This document shows positions 36,486-43,637 of a stretch of DNA of 64,000 nt, piece by piece; the stretch's first letter is position 1; every line of letters starts with the position of its first letter. The translations under genes were made by a program, and so were the position numbers. The stretch is taken from assembly GCF_019802255.1 (NCBI RefSeq), contig NZ_JAHYSS010000002.1, positions 310,001-374,000 on the forward strand, read 5' to 3'. This stretch comes from Pedobacter polysacchareus. GTDB lineage: Bacteria; Bacteroidota; Bacteroidia; Sphingobacteriales; Sphingobacteriaceae. Below the pieces are notes generated by a model, which ran no database searches, was not told where the DNA came from, and worked only from the letters and a program-made list of their open reading frames with translations.

Positions 36486-37617
36486 TCTTTTACTGAGAGA
36501 AGCAGGGCTAGTGGTGAAGGACCATAGTTTGCTCCTTACACTGCTGATCGCACCTTTGCTATATGCCTTTTTTTACGGCAGTATTTATATCAATAAAGAA
36601 GAAGAAAATGTGAAACTGGCCATTGTAGATGATGATCAGACCCGCTTGTCTCGTTTATTACAGCAAAATATAGACAATTCTCCAATGGTTGAACTGATCC
36701 ATTTTTCTAACCTGGAAGATGCAAAAGAACAGATGTATGAGGGGAATTGCCAGGGCTATATGTACATCCCGAGAGGGACACAGACCAACTTGTTAAGCCT
36801 GAAGCAAAGCAATGTGGTGTTGGCTGTAAATGCCGCCAGATTTCTGCCATCCAGTGACATTTTAGCTAGTGTGCAGGCCATCTGCCTGACTGTCGGAGCA
36901 GGGGTACGGCTTCAGTTTTTCGAGAAAAGTGAGGGGATGACTTCCGCAATTGCCATGCAGAATGTGATGCCGGTCAGCCTAGATTATCGTCCGTTGTTCA
37001 ATGAACGGTCCAGTTACGGTGCTTTCTTATTGCCAGGCTTGCTGGCGCTGATCTTGCAGCAAACCTTATTGATCGGTCTTTCCGAAAGTGTAGCCGCAGA
37101 AAGACAGCATTCTACCATTGCTGGCTGGTTAAGGGGAGGAGCTTCCATGGCGATTTGGGGCAAAGGGTTGTTTTACCTGATCCTATTCTCTGCTTATGCG
37201 TTTTTCTTTTTGAATGTGAACTATAGTTTGCTGAACCTGCCCATGAGGGGCAATGGTTTGGAACTGACTTTACTCTTGCTGCTGTTCCTGCTCACTTTAA
37301 TCCCAATGGGACAGTTTATCGGTTCTTTATTCAAATCGCAATTGCTCTGTTTACAGATGATGGCCTTTTCCACGTATCCGATTTTCCTGATTACCGGATA
37401 TTCCTGGCCATTTGAATCTTTGCCATTGCCGGTGCAATGGTTGTCGATGCTATTGCCGACAACGCCCTTTATACAGCTGTATACGGCGGTGGTACAATCT
37501 GGGGTAAGTATTTGGGAGAATCCAAAGTTGTTGCTGCACCTGATGCTGTTATGGGCTTTCTATAGTGGCATCTGTTATGCACGTTTGCATACTTTGAGAA
37601 AACGGCTGCTGGCTTAG
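36454..37617 (+). CDS. ABC-2 type transporter permease, second of pair
   Basis: 387 residues with the same layout as the preceding permease (LLLTLLIAPLLYAFFYGSIYI, soluble domain, then LLPGLLALILQQTLLIGLSE and further helices ending in RLHTLRKRLLA), so the pair arose by duplication and probably forms a heterodimer. No nucleotide-binding subunit is found in the remainder of the operon; the nearest ABC ATPase, gldA, is 2.7 kb away in another unit. Last gene of the long plus-strand run. Confidence 0.88.
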   Translation: MKQQSNPSLINLLLREAGLVVKDHSLLLTLLIAPLLYAFFYGSIYINKEEENVKLAIVDDDQTRLSRLLQQNIDNSPMVELIHFSNLEDAKEQMYEGNCQGYMYIPRGTQTNLLSLKQSNVVLAVNAARFLPSSDILASVQAICLTVGAGVRLQFFEKSEGMTSAIAMQNVMPVSLDYRPLFNERSSYGAFLLPGLLALILQQTLLIGLSESVAAERQHSTIAGWLRGGASMAIWGKGLFYLILFSAYAFFFLNVNYSLLNLPMRGNGLELTLLLLLFLLTLIPMGQFIGSLFKSQLLCLQMMAFSTYPIFLITGYSWPFESLPLPVQWLSMLLPTTPFIQLYTAVVQSGVSIWENPKLLLHLMLLWAFYSGICYARLHTLRKRLLA

Positions 37618-37765
37618 TTTTTTAAGGAGTCTGGTGTTTTTGCATGATATCTCTATAGTTGTATGTTTATTTTAATGATGCGTTAAAGCAATTATGTAAT
37701 TCGCAATAGGACTGGCGCCTATAGTTTATCCTCTAACCAGTACAGGTAGAAATGAGCTTAACAAC

Positions 37766-37799
37766 AAAGCCCTGCAATCCTAAAATTGCAGGGCTTTTT
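37766..37799. terminator. bidirectional terminator between the export operon and glyS
   Basis: AAAGCCCTGCAAT pairs perfectly with ATTGCAGGGCTTT over 13 bp around CCTAAA, followed by T on the plus strand. The glyS stop (minus) lies 15 bp away and the export operon ends 150 bp upstream, so it can serve both. Confidence 0.88.
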
Positions 37800-37814
37800 A
37801 TCTATTTGATGACC

Positions 37815-39296
37815 TTATCTTAAAAGGTTTTTCCAGCTTACCCTGCTAGAGATCAATTCTTCCAGGTCTTTAATGTCAATCCTTTGCTGCTCCATCGAAT
37901 CACGGTGACGGATCGTTACGGTATTGTCTTCTAATGTCTGGTGATCCACAGTTAAGCAGAATGGCGTACCAATCGCATCTTGTCTGCGGTAACGTTTACC
38001 AATGGCATCTTTTTCTTCATACACACAGTTGAAATCAAGTTTCAGGCTGTTCATGATTTCTCTTGCTTTTTCTGGTAAGCCATCTTTCTTCGTTAATGGG
38101 AAGATCGCTACTTTAACTGGTGCTAAACAAGGGTGTAAGCGTAATAAAGTTCTGCTGTCTTGTTTTTCTTCTGTACTCAGATCCTGCTCTTCGAAAGCAT
38201 TGATCATTGTTAATAAGAACATACGGTCTAAACCGATAGAAGTTTCGATCACGTAAGGCACATAATTCCCGTAAGGCTTACCTTCTTCATTTAGCTCGGC
38301 ATCGAAATATTGCATTTTCTTACCAGAGAAAGTCTGGTGCTGTGTTAAATCGAAATCTGTACGGCTATGGATACCTTCTACTTCTTTAAATCCGAATGGG
38401 AATTCAAACTCGATATCTGTAGCGGCATTTGCGTAGTGTGCTAATTTCACATGGTCATGGAATCGGTATTTCTCAGCTGGCGTACCTAAAGCCTCATGCC
38501 ATTTTAGACGAGCTTCTTTCCAGTAAGCGAACCATTTTGCATCTTCACCTGGACGTACAAAGAATTGCATCTCCATTTGTTCGAATTCGCGCATTCTCAT
38601 GATGAACTGACGTGCAATTACTTCATTTCTGAATGCCTTTCCGATTTGTGCAATACCGAAAGGAATTTTCATTCTGCCAGATTTCTGCACGTTCAGGAAG
38701 TTCACAAAGATACCTTGTGCCGTTTCCGGACGTAAGTATACTTCATCAGAACCTTCAGCCATCGCACCAAACTGCGTGCTGAACATCAGGTTAAACTGAC
38801 GTACATCCGTCCAGTTTTTTGTACCACTCACCGGACAAGCAATTTCATGCTCTTCGATCAGTAGTTTTAAGCGTGGAAGATCATCTGAAGTTAATGCATC
38901 ATCCATATCAGCCTGCAATTTTGCAGCTTTATCAGTTTTACCGTCTTTTTCGTAACGGGCAATTTTATCTTCTAACAACTGGTCTGCACGGTAGCGTTTT
39001 TTCGAGTCTTTGTTGTCGATCATTGGATCGTTAAAGCCATCTACGTGTCCGCTGGCTTTCCATACTTTTGGGTGCATAAAGATTGCAGAATCAATTCCTA
39101 CAATGTTCTCATGCATCTGAACCATGGATTTCCACCAATAAGTTTTAATGTTATTTTTTAATTCAGAGCCTAATTGTCCGTAGTCATATACCGCACTTAG
39201 TCCGTCATAAATCTCGCTGCTTTGAAATACAAAACCGTATTCCTTGGCATGTGATATTACATTTTTAAATTGTTCGTCGTTAGTGTTCTTTGCCAT
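37815..39296 (-). CDS. glyS: glycyl-tRNA synthetase (single-chain, homodimeric type)
   Basis: 493 residues from the ATG at 39296 (MAKNTNDEQFKNVISHAKEYGFVFQSSEIYDG); an upstream in-frame start would add nine unlikely residues across the promoter. Class II motifs are present: motif 2-like region GIAQIGKAFRNEVIARQFIMRMREFEQMEMQFF and motif 3 TSIGLDRMFLLTMINAFEEQ, then the anticodon-binding domain (APVKVAIFPLTKKDGLPEKA). It charges tRNA-Gly in the cytosol. This is the alpha2 form, not the alpha2-beta2 GlyQ/GlyS form. A -7-like element lies only 7 nt before the ATG. Confidence 0.96.
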   Translation of the reverse strand: MAKNTNDEQFKNVISHAKEYGFVFQSSEIYDGLSAVYDYGQLGSELKNNIKTYWWKSMVQMHENIVGIDSAIFMHPKVWKASGHVDGFNDPMIDNKDSKKRYRADQLLEDKIARYEKDGKTDKAAKLQADMDDALTSDDLPRLKLLIEEHEIACPVSGTKNWTDVRQFNLMFSTQFGAMAEGSDEVYLRPETAQGIFVNFLNVQKSGRMKIPFGIAQIGKAFRNEVIARQFIMRMREFEQMEMQFFVRPGEDAKWFAYWKEARLKWHEALGTPAEKYRFHDHVKLAHYANAATDIEFEFPFGFKEVEGIHSRTDFDLTQHQTFSGKKMQYFDAELNEEGKPYGNYVPYVIETSIGLDRMFLLTMINAFEEQDLSTEEKQDSRTLLRLHPCLAPVKVAIFPLTKKDGLPEKAREIMNSLKLDFNCVYEEKDAIGKRYRRQDAIGTPFCLTVDHQTLEDNTVTIRHRDSMEQQRIDIKDLEELISSRVSWKNLLR

Positions 39297-39303
39297 AATG
39301 ATG

Positions 39304-39311
39304 CAAATATA
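39304..39311 (-). promoter_or_regulatory. TAnnTTTG element abutting the glyS start
   Basis: On the minus strand TATATTTG ends 7 nt before the glyS ATG. A second copy (TATATTTG) lies at 39328-39321. If the nearer copy is used, the glyS message would have a leader of only a few bases. Confidence 0.45.
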
Positions 39312-39345
39312 GAAGATTAACAAATATATATAGGACCTAAATTCC

Positions 39346-39353
39346 TACTTTTG
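39346..39353 (+). promoter_or_regulatory. TAnnTTTG element abutting the GDPD start
   Basis: TACTTTTG ends 3 nt before the ATG at 39357. With usual spacing the transcript would begin at or inside the start codon, so either the mRNA is leaderless or another promoter is used. Confidence 0.4.
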
Positions 39354-39356
39354 ACC

Positions 39357-40277
39357 ATGAAACAATTTAATCTGCTTCTGGTAGGCTTCTTAATGCTTGC
39401 CGTATCTTGCACTGGACAAACGAAAAACTATATTTCTTTTAGCAATGGCGAAGAATTAAGGTCATTTTTAAATAGAAAAACACCGGGGTATCCACTGATA
39501 TCTGCACATAGAGGAGGCCCTATGAAAGGTTTCCCTGAAAACTGTATCGCTACTTTTGAGAATGCTACAAAATATCAGCCGGTAGTGATCGAGTTTGATG
39601 TGGCCTTAAGTAAAGATTCAGTCTTGGTGATCATGCATGATGATCGCCTGGACAGAACCAGTACGGGGACCGGAATGATTGGCGATTATACTTATGCGGA
39701 ATTGCAAAAGCTGCAGCTGAAAGACGATTACGGAACTACAACCCCTTATAAAATCCCTACTTTAAATGAGGTACTTGTTTGGGGAAAAGGAAAGGTATTA
39801 TTTACAATAGATGTAAAGAAAGGAGTGCCATTTTCTAAAATTATTGCCGAGGTACGCAAAACAAAATCAGAATCAAATTCCATCGTGATTACTTATAATG
39901 ACAACCAGGCGGTAGAAGTACACCATTTGGCACCAGACCTGATGATTTCTGCTTCTGTAAAATACGATACAGATTTAGAAAGGTTAAATAGTAAAGGGGT
40001 GCCAAATAACAGGATTGTCGCTTTCGTTGGGACTTCAGTTCCAGAGCAGAAAGTTTTTCAGGGTTTACATGAAAAAGGAATTACCTGTATCATGGGCACC
40101 ATGGGCAACTTAGACAAACGGTCGCTGGCCAGACCAAATGGTAAGTATTACTATCAGTACCTGGTGAATGGTGCGGATATGATTTCTACGGATAATCTGG
40201 AATTGGCAGGAAAAGAATTCGATCAATATAGAAAAGATAAAAAGATTCGTTCTTCACACATTAAAAAGGTAAAATAA
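39357..40277 (+). CDS. glycerophosphodiester phosphodiesterase, lipoprotein
   Basis: 306 residues from the ATG at 39357 (a TTG two codons earlier is less likely). The lipobox LAVSC (Cys18) predicts a lipid-anchored periplasmic or outer-membrane enzyme. GDPD residues are present: His51 (ISAHRGGP), Glu79 and Asp81 (VIEFDVAL) and His94 (IMHDDRLDRT). It would hydrolyse glycerophosphodiesters to glycerol-3-phosphate and an alcohol. gldA starts 1 nt after the stop, so the two are co-transcribed. Confidence 0.93.
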   Translation: MKQFNLLLVGFLMLAVSCTGQTKNYISFSNGEELRSFLNRKTPGYPLISAHRGGPMKGFPENCIATFENATKYQPVVIEFDVALSKDSVLVIMHDDRLDRTSTGTGMIGDYTYAELQKLQLKDDYGTTTPYKIPTLNEVLVWGKGKVLFTIDVKKGVPFSKIIAEVRKTKSESNSIVITYNDNQAVEVHHLAPDLMISASVKYDTDLERLNSKGVPNNRIVAFVGTSVPEQKVFQGLHEKGITCIMGTMGNLDKRSLARPNGKYYYQYLVNGADMISTDNLELAGKEFDQYRKDKKIRSSHIKKVK

Positions 40278-40278
40278 A

Positions 40279-40986
40279 TTGAGCATTCAGGTCAGTTCAC
40301 TCAGCAAGCATTTCGATCAGCAGAAAGCGGTAGATGGCATTAGCTTTGAAGCTAAACCAGGTAGGATTTTAGGATTCTTAGGGCCGAATGGTGCCGGGAA
40401 ATCTACTACGATGAGGATGCTGACGAGTTATCTGAGCCCTACATCGGGGACAGCGAGTATATGTGGTTTTGACGTCAGGACACAGTCTATTGAAGTGAGA
40501 AAGATCATGGGCTACCTTCCGGAAAATACCCCTTTATATACCGATATGTATGTACAGGAGTTTTTGTTATTTGTAGCGGAGACTTATCAATTGAAAGATG
40601 CGAAACAACGCGTAAAAGAAACCATTGAAAAAGTGGGCCTTGCAGCGGAACAGCATAAGAAGATTGCCATGCTTTCTAAAGGCTATAAGCAAAGGGTTGG
40701 TCTGGCGCAGGCCATCATTCATGATCCACAGGTGCTGATTTTAGATGAACCCACTTCTGGATTGGATCCCAATCAGCTAACAGAGATCAGGGAACTGATC
40801 AAACAGCTGGGCAAAAATAAAACAGTGATCATTTCTACACACATTATGCAGGAGGTAGAGGCCATTTGTGAAGAGGTCATTATCATTGATAAAGGCCGGA
40901 TTGTAGCGAATGCATCAATTGATGAACTCAAAAAAGAACACCAACTGACTTCTTTAGAGGATATTTTCAGGAAATTGACTTCCTGA
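40279..40986 (+). CDS. gldA: gliding-type ABC transporter ATP-binding subunit GldA
   Basis: 235 residues from a TTG at 40279; the encoded start SIQVSSLSKHFDQQKAVDGISF is the usual beginning for this family, so TTG is accepted. Walker A is GPNGAGKST (35-43), the ABC signature region LSKGYKQRVGLAQA (~132-145), Walker B VLILDEPTSGLD (~152-163), and the switch His is in STHIMQEVE. It is shorter than the roughly 300-residue flavobacterial GldA. It should energise the GldF/GldG pair encoded 8 kb downstream at 48987-51385. GldA/GldF/GldG homologues are kept in many non-gliding Bacteroidota. Confidence 0.85.
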   Translation: MSIQVSSLSKHFDQQKAVDGISFEAKPGRILGFLGPNGAGKSTTMRMLTSYLSPTSGTASICGFDVRTQSIEVRKIMGYLPENTPLYTDMYVQEFLLFVAETYQLKDAKQRVKETIEKVGLAAEQHKKIAMLSKGYKQRVGLAQAIIHDPQVLILDEPTSGLDPNQLTEIRELIKQLGKNKTVIISTHIMQEVEAICEEVIIIDKGRIVANASIDELKKEHQLTSLEDIFRKLTS

Positions 40987-41037
40987 TGTCTGTTTTTTAA
41001 GGTGTTTATCGCCATTGGCCAAGTTTTTGTATCTGAG

Positions 41038-41056
41038 TATTGATTTTATATCAATA
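41038..41056. promoter_or_regulatory. inverted repeat in the leader of the second beta-barrel gene
   Basis: TATTGAT (41038-41044) and ATCAATA (41050-41056) form a perfect stem with a TTTAT loop, ending 21 nt before the ATG at 41078. It may be a leader hairpin or an operator. Confidence 0.3.
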
Positions 41057-41077
41057 ATAAAAATTAAACTTAAACAC

Positions 41078-41602
41078 ATGAAAAAATTATTTTTACTAAC
41101 AGCGATCGCAGGTATTTTTGCATTTTCAAATGCACAGGCTCAGAAAGATCCTGCTATGAATGGACCTAAGTTAGGTATAGGTGCAGAATTCGCGTTTCCA
41201 GTAGGAAACTTTGGAGATTTCCAGAACTTCGGTTATGGTGGATCATTAAACTACCAACACCCAATCGCGCCGAATTTGAATTTAACAGGGAGCGCCGGAT
41301 ACATTAATTTCGAATCAAAAGAGATATTAGGTACTAAATTCAATTCTGGTTTTATTCCTGTTAAGGCTGGTGCGAGATATTTCCTTGCAGAGAACTTTTA
41401 TATCAACGGTGAATTAGGTGCATCTTTTGCAACAGGTAGTAATAACAGTGGAACTGCTTTCGTATACTCTCCAGGTATCGGTGTTGAATTCCCTGTTTCA
41501 GATAAATCATCAGTTGATTTAGGTGGACGTTATGAAGGCTGGTCTAACAATGGCACAGCTTCTTTCTTTGGCATCAGAGCAGCATTTAACTTCGGTTTGT
41601 AA
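41078..41602 (+). CDS. outer membrane beta-barrel protein
   Basis: 175 residues from the ATG at 41078; the signal peptide MKKLFLLTAIAGIFAFSNAQAQ supports this start over an in-frame TTG at 41015. The mature protein shows barrel strands (LGIGAEFAFPVGNF, YGGSLNYQHPIAPNLNLTGSAGYINF, NFYINGELGASFATG, SVDLGGRYEGW, FFGIRAAFNFGL), about eight in all. Function unknown. It is followed by a hairpin at 41621 and a terminator at 41642-41679, so it is a single-gene unit. Confidence 0.86.
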   Translation: MKKLFLLTAIAGIFAFSNAQAQKDPAMNGPKLGIGAEFAFPVGNFGDFQNFGYGGSLNYQHPIAPNLNLTGSAGYINFESKEILGTKFNSGFIPVKAGARYFLAENFYINGELGASFATGSNNSGTAFVYSPGIGVEFPVSDKSSVDLGGRYEGWSNNGTASFFGIRAAFNFGL

Positions 41603-41641
41603 GCTATACTAATTTTATGCTGTGCGAGTTGCGCACAGTTG

Positions 41642-41679
41642 CAAAGCCTTTCTGTTTACAGGAGGGCTTTGTTTTTTTT
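41642..41679 (+). terminator. terminator after the second beta-barrel gene
   Basis: CAAAGCC (41642-41648) pairs with GGCTTTG (41665-41671) and is followed by eight T. A separate hairpin (41621-41637) precedes it. Confidence 0.78.
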
Positions 41680-41939
41680 AATACCTTCTCTATCAATGCC
41701 AACTTTTCTCCAAGTCGGTATTCATTTCCGTCATGCTGCACCATTATCGCTGCGCTCTAGTTCCCATACTTCAGTAGCCAGGCGATAACTATTTATCCAA
41801 TTGAGCAGGTAAATTGTCTCCATTTTGAGGCCATGTAAGGTGCATATATTTGCCCCTTTTTTAGCTTAAAATAAGACTGATTTTTACAGGTTTTTGAAAA
41901 TATTATGTCCGACTTGATCGGTTTTAGGAAGAATTTGAT

Positions 41940-41997
41940 TTTTCAGCCCTTATTTTTATCTCAAAATCGCCTTGATTTTGGTCATTTTCAGCCCTTA
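41940..41997. repeat. 13-bp direct repeat flanking a hairpin
   Basis: TTTTCAGCCCTTA occurs at 41940-41952 and again at 41985-41997. Between them CAAAATC (41962-41968) pairs with GATTTTG (41974-41980) around GCCTT. Function unknown. Confidence 0.6.
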
Positions 41998-42026
41998 AAA
42001 ATCCAATTTTAGAAAAAAAAATGAAA

Positions 42027-42070
42027 TTATTTTACACTTTTTTTGTTTAAAAATTTGCAGTGTAAAATAA
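42027..42070. promoter_or_regulatory. 12-bp inverted repeat, candidate ROK-regulator operator
   Basis: TTATTTTACACT (42027-42038) and AGTGTAAAATAA (42059-42070) are perfect inverted copies 20 nt apart. The outer TTATTTT and AAAATAA halves resemble arms of NagC/Mlc (ROK family) sites, although the spacer is longer than in those sites. It lies about 310 bp upstream of the ROK gene start. Confidence 0.4.
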
Positions 42071-42378
42071 ACACTAACCACTTATTGAGGAGAAGATTTG
42101 TAACGATGCTCTTACTTTGTCAATTTAAAGTAAAAAGATAATATTTTCTAGCAGCTATTTGTCTGCAACCAAGCCCTTTTTCAATGGGTTAATTTTTTAA
42201 ACTCATTTGATTTTTTTCAAATCTATTTTTTGCCTTTTCTCAGCAGGTTTTTTGAAAAATCAATTACTTGTACACTTATCTATTTTATTCACAATGCTTA
42301 ACAACTTATTAAAAAAATATAAAAGTATTGAATTCTTAATTTAACTTTTTATATGTTTATGTAAACCAAACGCCAAAT

Positions 42379-43569
42379 ATGTCTGCAACAATAAAAAAGA
42401 GTGCGCAACTAAGAAGAGAAATACTTAGGCACTTGTATTCAGGCTTCTCACTTTCTTTGAATGAGCTCAGTAAACTGACTCAGAAGAGCCTACCTATTGT
42501 GACTGCCGTAGTGAATGAACTCATCACTGATGAATTTGTCATCAGCGATGGACTTGCACCCTCAAGTGGTGGAAGAAGACCATCCATGTTTCTATTGAAT
42601 CCAAAAAAAGAACGCTATATCGTTTCCGTTGCTGTAGATCAGATGGTTACCCGTATGGTGATCTATAATTTAACCCATCAAATTCAACTCCCGCTTCAGG
42701 TGATTGAAATAGATACTTATACAGATACCAATGCGCTGGAGAAATTAATTGCTTTTATCCAGCTTAACCTGGAGAAATCAGCCATTAATCCGGATCATAT
42801 ATTGGGAATCGGTATTGGTATGCCTGGTTTCGTCAATATTGAAGAAGGAATCAATTACACCATATTCCCGATCAGCGAGGGGGACAACCTGAGAGATTAC
42901 CTGAGCGAGAAATTAAATCTTTCGGTGTTCATCGACAATGATTCAAGTTTAATTGCTATGGCAGAGCTGAAGTTTGGAAAAGCCAAAGGAAAGCAAGATG
43001 TGATGGTGATCAATATGGGCTGGGGTACCGGACTGGGAATGATTATAGACGGAAAAATTTTCCGAGGTCATAGCGGTTTCGCAGGTGAATTTAGCCATAT
43101 TCCGCTGTCTGGGAGCAACCAATTGTGTTCCTGTGGCAAACGTGGCTGTCTGGAAGTAGAAACTTCCTTATTGGTCATGGCAAGGAAAGCAAAAGCTCAG
43201 GTAGAAGCAGGAGTAGAATCCAGTATGAAACGCTTGTTTCTGGATGCATCCAAGCATGATGGCGACCATTTCCTGGAAGCTGCACGTTCCGGCGATCCAT
43301 TGGCCGTTTCCATCTTATCCGATGCTTCTTTCCATTTAGGAAAAGGTGTAGCCACTTTAATCCACATCATGAACCCCGAGAAAATCGTATTGAGCGGTAG
43401 GGGCGCGATTGCAGGAAAGATGTTTATGCCTTCTATTCAACAAGCTATTAATGAATTCTGTATTCCCAGGATTGCAGAATGTACCCATATCGAAGTTTCT
43501 GAGATCGCCAATGACGCGGAATTACTCGGTGCAGCCAATATGGTAATGGAAAGAACCGAATTTTCATAA
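42379..43569 (+). CDS. ROK family transcriptional regulator (NagC/XylR-like)
   Basis: 396 residues. An N-terminal winged helix (~10-70, LRREILRHLYSGFSLSLNELSKLTQ) precedes a ROK sugar-kinase-like domain. The active-site-like Asp-Asn-Asp at 186-188 (FIDNDSS), the ROK zinc site His240 and Cys250, Cys252, Cys257 (CSCGKRGCLE), and the phosphate loop NMGWGTGLG are retained. Such regulators sense a sugar or sugar phosphate and release DNA when it binds. It is followed after 68 nt by the SusC gene and so probably controls the SusCD pair. Confidence 0.92.
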   Translation: MSATIKKSAQLRREILRHLYSGFSLSLNELSKLTQKSLPIVTAVVNELITDEFVISDGLAPSSGGRRPSMFLLNPKKERYIVSVAVDQMVTRMVIYNLTHQIQLPLQVIEIDTYTDTNALEKLIAFIQLNLEKSAINPDHILGIGIGMPGFVNIEEGINYTIFPISEGDNLRDYLSEKLNLSVFIDNDSSLIAMAELKFGKAKGKQDVMVINMGWGTGLGMIIDGKIFRGHSGFAGEFSHIPLSGSNQLCSCGKRGCLEVETSLLVMARKAKAQVEAGVESSMKRLFLDASKHDGDHFLEAARSGDPLAVSILSDASFHLGKGVATLIHIMNPEKIVLSGRGAIAGKMFMPSIQQAINEFCIPRIAECTHIEVSEIANDAELLGAANMVMERTEFS

Positions 43570-43637
43570 GCAAAGTAATCACCTAGATAGAACCATCCTT
43601 TACCAATTATACAAACCCAATTCTAAACAAAAAAACT

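Larger units (their letters stand above)
41603..42378. other. 776-bp intergenic region upstream of the ROK-SusCD block
   Basis: The longest gene-free stretch in the window. It holds, in order, a hairpin TGTGCG-AGTTG-CGCACA (41621-41637), a terminator (41642-41679), a 13-bp direct repeat flanking a hairpin (41940-41997), a 12-bp inverted repeat with NagC/Mlc-like arms (42027-42070), and strongly AT-rich DNA up to the ROK start. TATGTTTA near 42352 is one base from TAnnTTTG. No small protein was convincing. Confidence 0.5.

Noticed and set aside
39297..39323. Nine-residue N-terminal extension of glycyl-tRNA synthetase
   Set aside because: It would overlap the TAnnTTTG elements, and MAKNTNDEQFKNV is the natural start for the family.
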